This document shows, piece after piece, positions 63,588 through 64,000 of a stretch of 64,000 bases of DNA. Origin of the DNA: Paenibacillus assamensis DSM 18201. Lineage in GTDB: Bacteria; Bacillota; Bacilli; Paenibacillales; Paenibacillaceae. The notes under the pieces are model-generated. The model was not told the origin of the DNA and did no database searches. It was given only the letters and a program-made list of their open reading frames with translations. Each line of letters opens with the position of its first letter. Position 1 is the stretch's first letter. The position numbers and the translations under genes were made by a program. Location of the stretch: positions 1 through 64,000 of the forward strand of contig NZ_AULU01000017.1 in the NCBI RefSeq assembly GCF_000422445.1, given 5' to 3'.

Positions 63588-64000
63588 GCAAGTATAGAAG
63601 CATAGCTTTTAAAATTTTTGTGTTAACCAATCTCGTCCTTATTGCTTTCGCGCTATTGTTGTATATAACTTTGTATTTTATTTTGCCGTCCTTTTATTTG
63701 CAGAACAAATCCGACGACTTGAATCAGGGCATCACTCGCTTGCTAGCAACCTTCCCGCAAAAAGACTGGACAGAAGCTGTCAAACGGCTGGATAACTTCT
63801 CCTTGCGTTACAATGCCTCCTTGTCCGTACAAGATAGCGAGGGCAAATGGGTGTACCCTGTCCATTTCACCAAAGTTCCTCTCTTTCCGAGTCAGGTATG
63901 GAAACCGACCACGCAAAAGAAGGACGTTGCTTCCACTATCCTCATTTCTGCTCCAGAGTATCTGAGTGCACCGTCGTCTAAGGGTACAGAGTTGATATCC
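63584..64000 (+). CDS. Sensor histidine kinase, partial (N-terminus)
   Basis: About 139 codons from ATG at 63584, overlapping the response regulator stop, and open to the window edge. One N-terminal membrane helix (IFVLTNLVLIAFALLLYITL) is followed by an extracytoplasmic region. The second helix and the kinase core lie outside the window. The coupling to the regulator gene supports the assignment. Confidence 0.85.
   Translation, partial: MSKYRSIAFKIFVLTNLVLIAFALLLYITLYFILPSFYLQNKSDDLNQGITRLLATFPQKDWTEAVKRLDNFSLRYNASLSVQDSEGKWVYPVHFTKVPLFPSQVWKPTTQKKDVASTILISAPEYLSAPSSKGTELIS

Overview
The window looks like a chromosomal stretch from a spore-forming Firmicute of the Paenibacillus type. This is an inference. 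It rests on the cotJABC spore-coat operon, the des/desKR cold-membrane system, AGGAGG-type ribosome binding sites with frequent TTG/GTG starts, an S-box (SAM-I) riboswitch, a CIRCE operator, cre sites, and modular intergenic repeats of the kind common in Paenibacillus. No tRNA, rRNA, transposase or integrase was seen.

Layout. 0-4.2 kb: the N-terminal part of a large secreted beta-propeller/cadherin-like protein (minus strand, cut by the window edge), divergent from a GNAT acetyltransferase plus three tandem tail-collar (MdpB-like) genes. 4.4-8.4 kb: a SAM-riboswitch-controlled metNIQ methionine importer ending in a glycerol-dehydrogenase-like enzyme. 8.5-13 kb: radical SAM/SPASM protein, a secreted protein, a DUF6612-like lipoprotein, YpsA. 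13.3-16.4 kb: desR, desK and des with a candidate DesR operator. 16.6-18.7 kb: HEAT-repeat protein, a 54-aa DUF3934-like gene, and two leader-bearing type I-C-like CRISPR arrays without cas genes. 18.9-21 kb: htpG behind a perfect CIRCE. 21.4-24 kb: pxpBCA (5-oxoprolinase). 24-27.8 kb: a secreted protein, an RlmA-type methyltransferase and cotJABC. 28-32.5 kb: glycerol dehydrogenase, fused DHA kinase and a divergent PocR-AraC regulator. 32.6-35 kb: small genes, yjdM and a decayed DUF3221-like pseudogene. 35-40.4 kb: alpha-amylase with a cre site, a methyltransferase, an APH-type kinase, a PobA-like monooxygenase and a small unknown gene. 40.5-40.9 kb: a repeat element followed by a 43-bp tandem repeat. 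41-53.7 kb: mostly single genes (GNAT, Lrp/old yellow enzyme pair, ClC channel, nucleoside hydrolase, cupin, PfpI/WYL pair, AlkD-like, an AT-rich patch with an immunity-like gene, DUF4256, Dus, HesB-like). 53.9-58.3 kb: an XRE regulator fused to a desulfoferrodoxin-like domain, then nirB-nirD-nirC behind a perfect Fnr-type box. 58.4-64 kb: a carbohydrate-type ABC importer operon that includes an HlyD-type adaptor, divergent from a two-component system whose kinase runs off the edge.

The strongest candidates for unusual biology are the HTH-desulfoferrodoxin fusion next to the nitrite reductase operon, the importer operon carrying an efflux-type adaptor, the SAM-controlled iron-alcohol-dehydrogenase, the GNAT/triple tail-collar operon, and the paired orphan CRISPR arrays with two near-identical adjacent spacers. 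Coordinates and starts are read by eye. Family names come from recognised motifs, not database searches.
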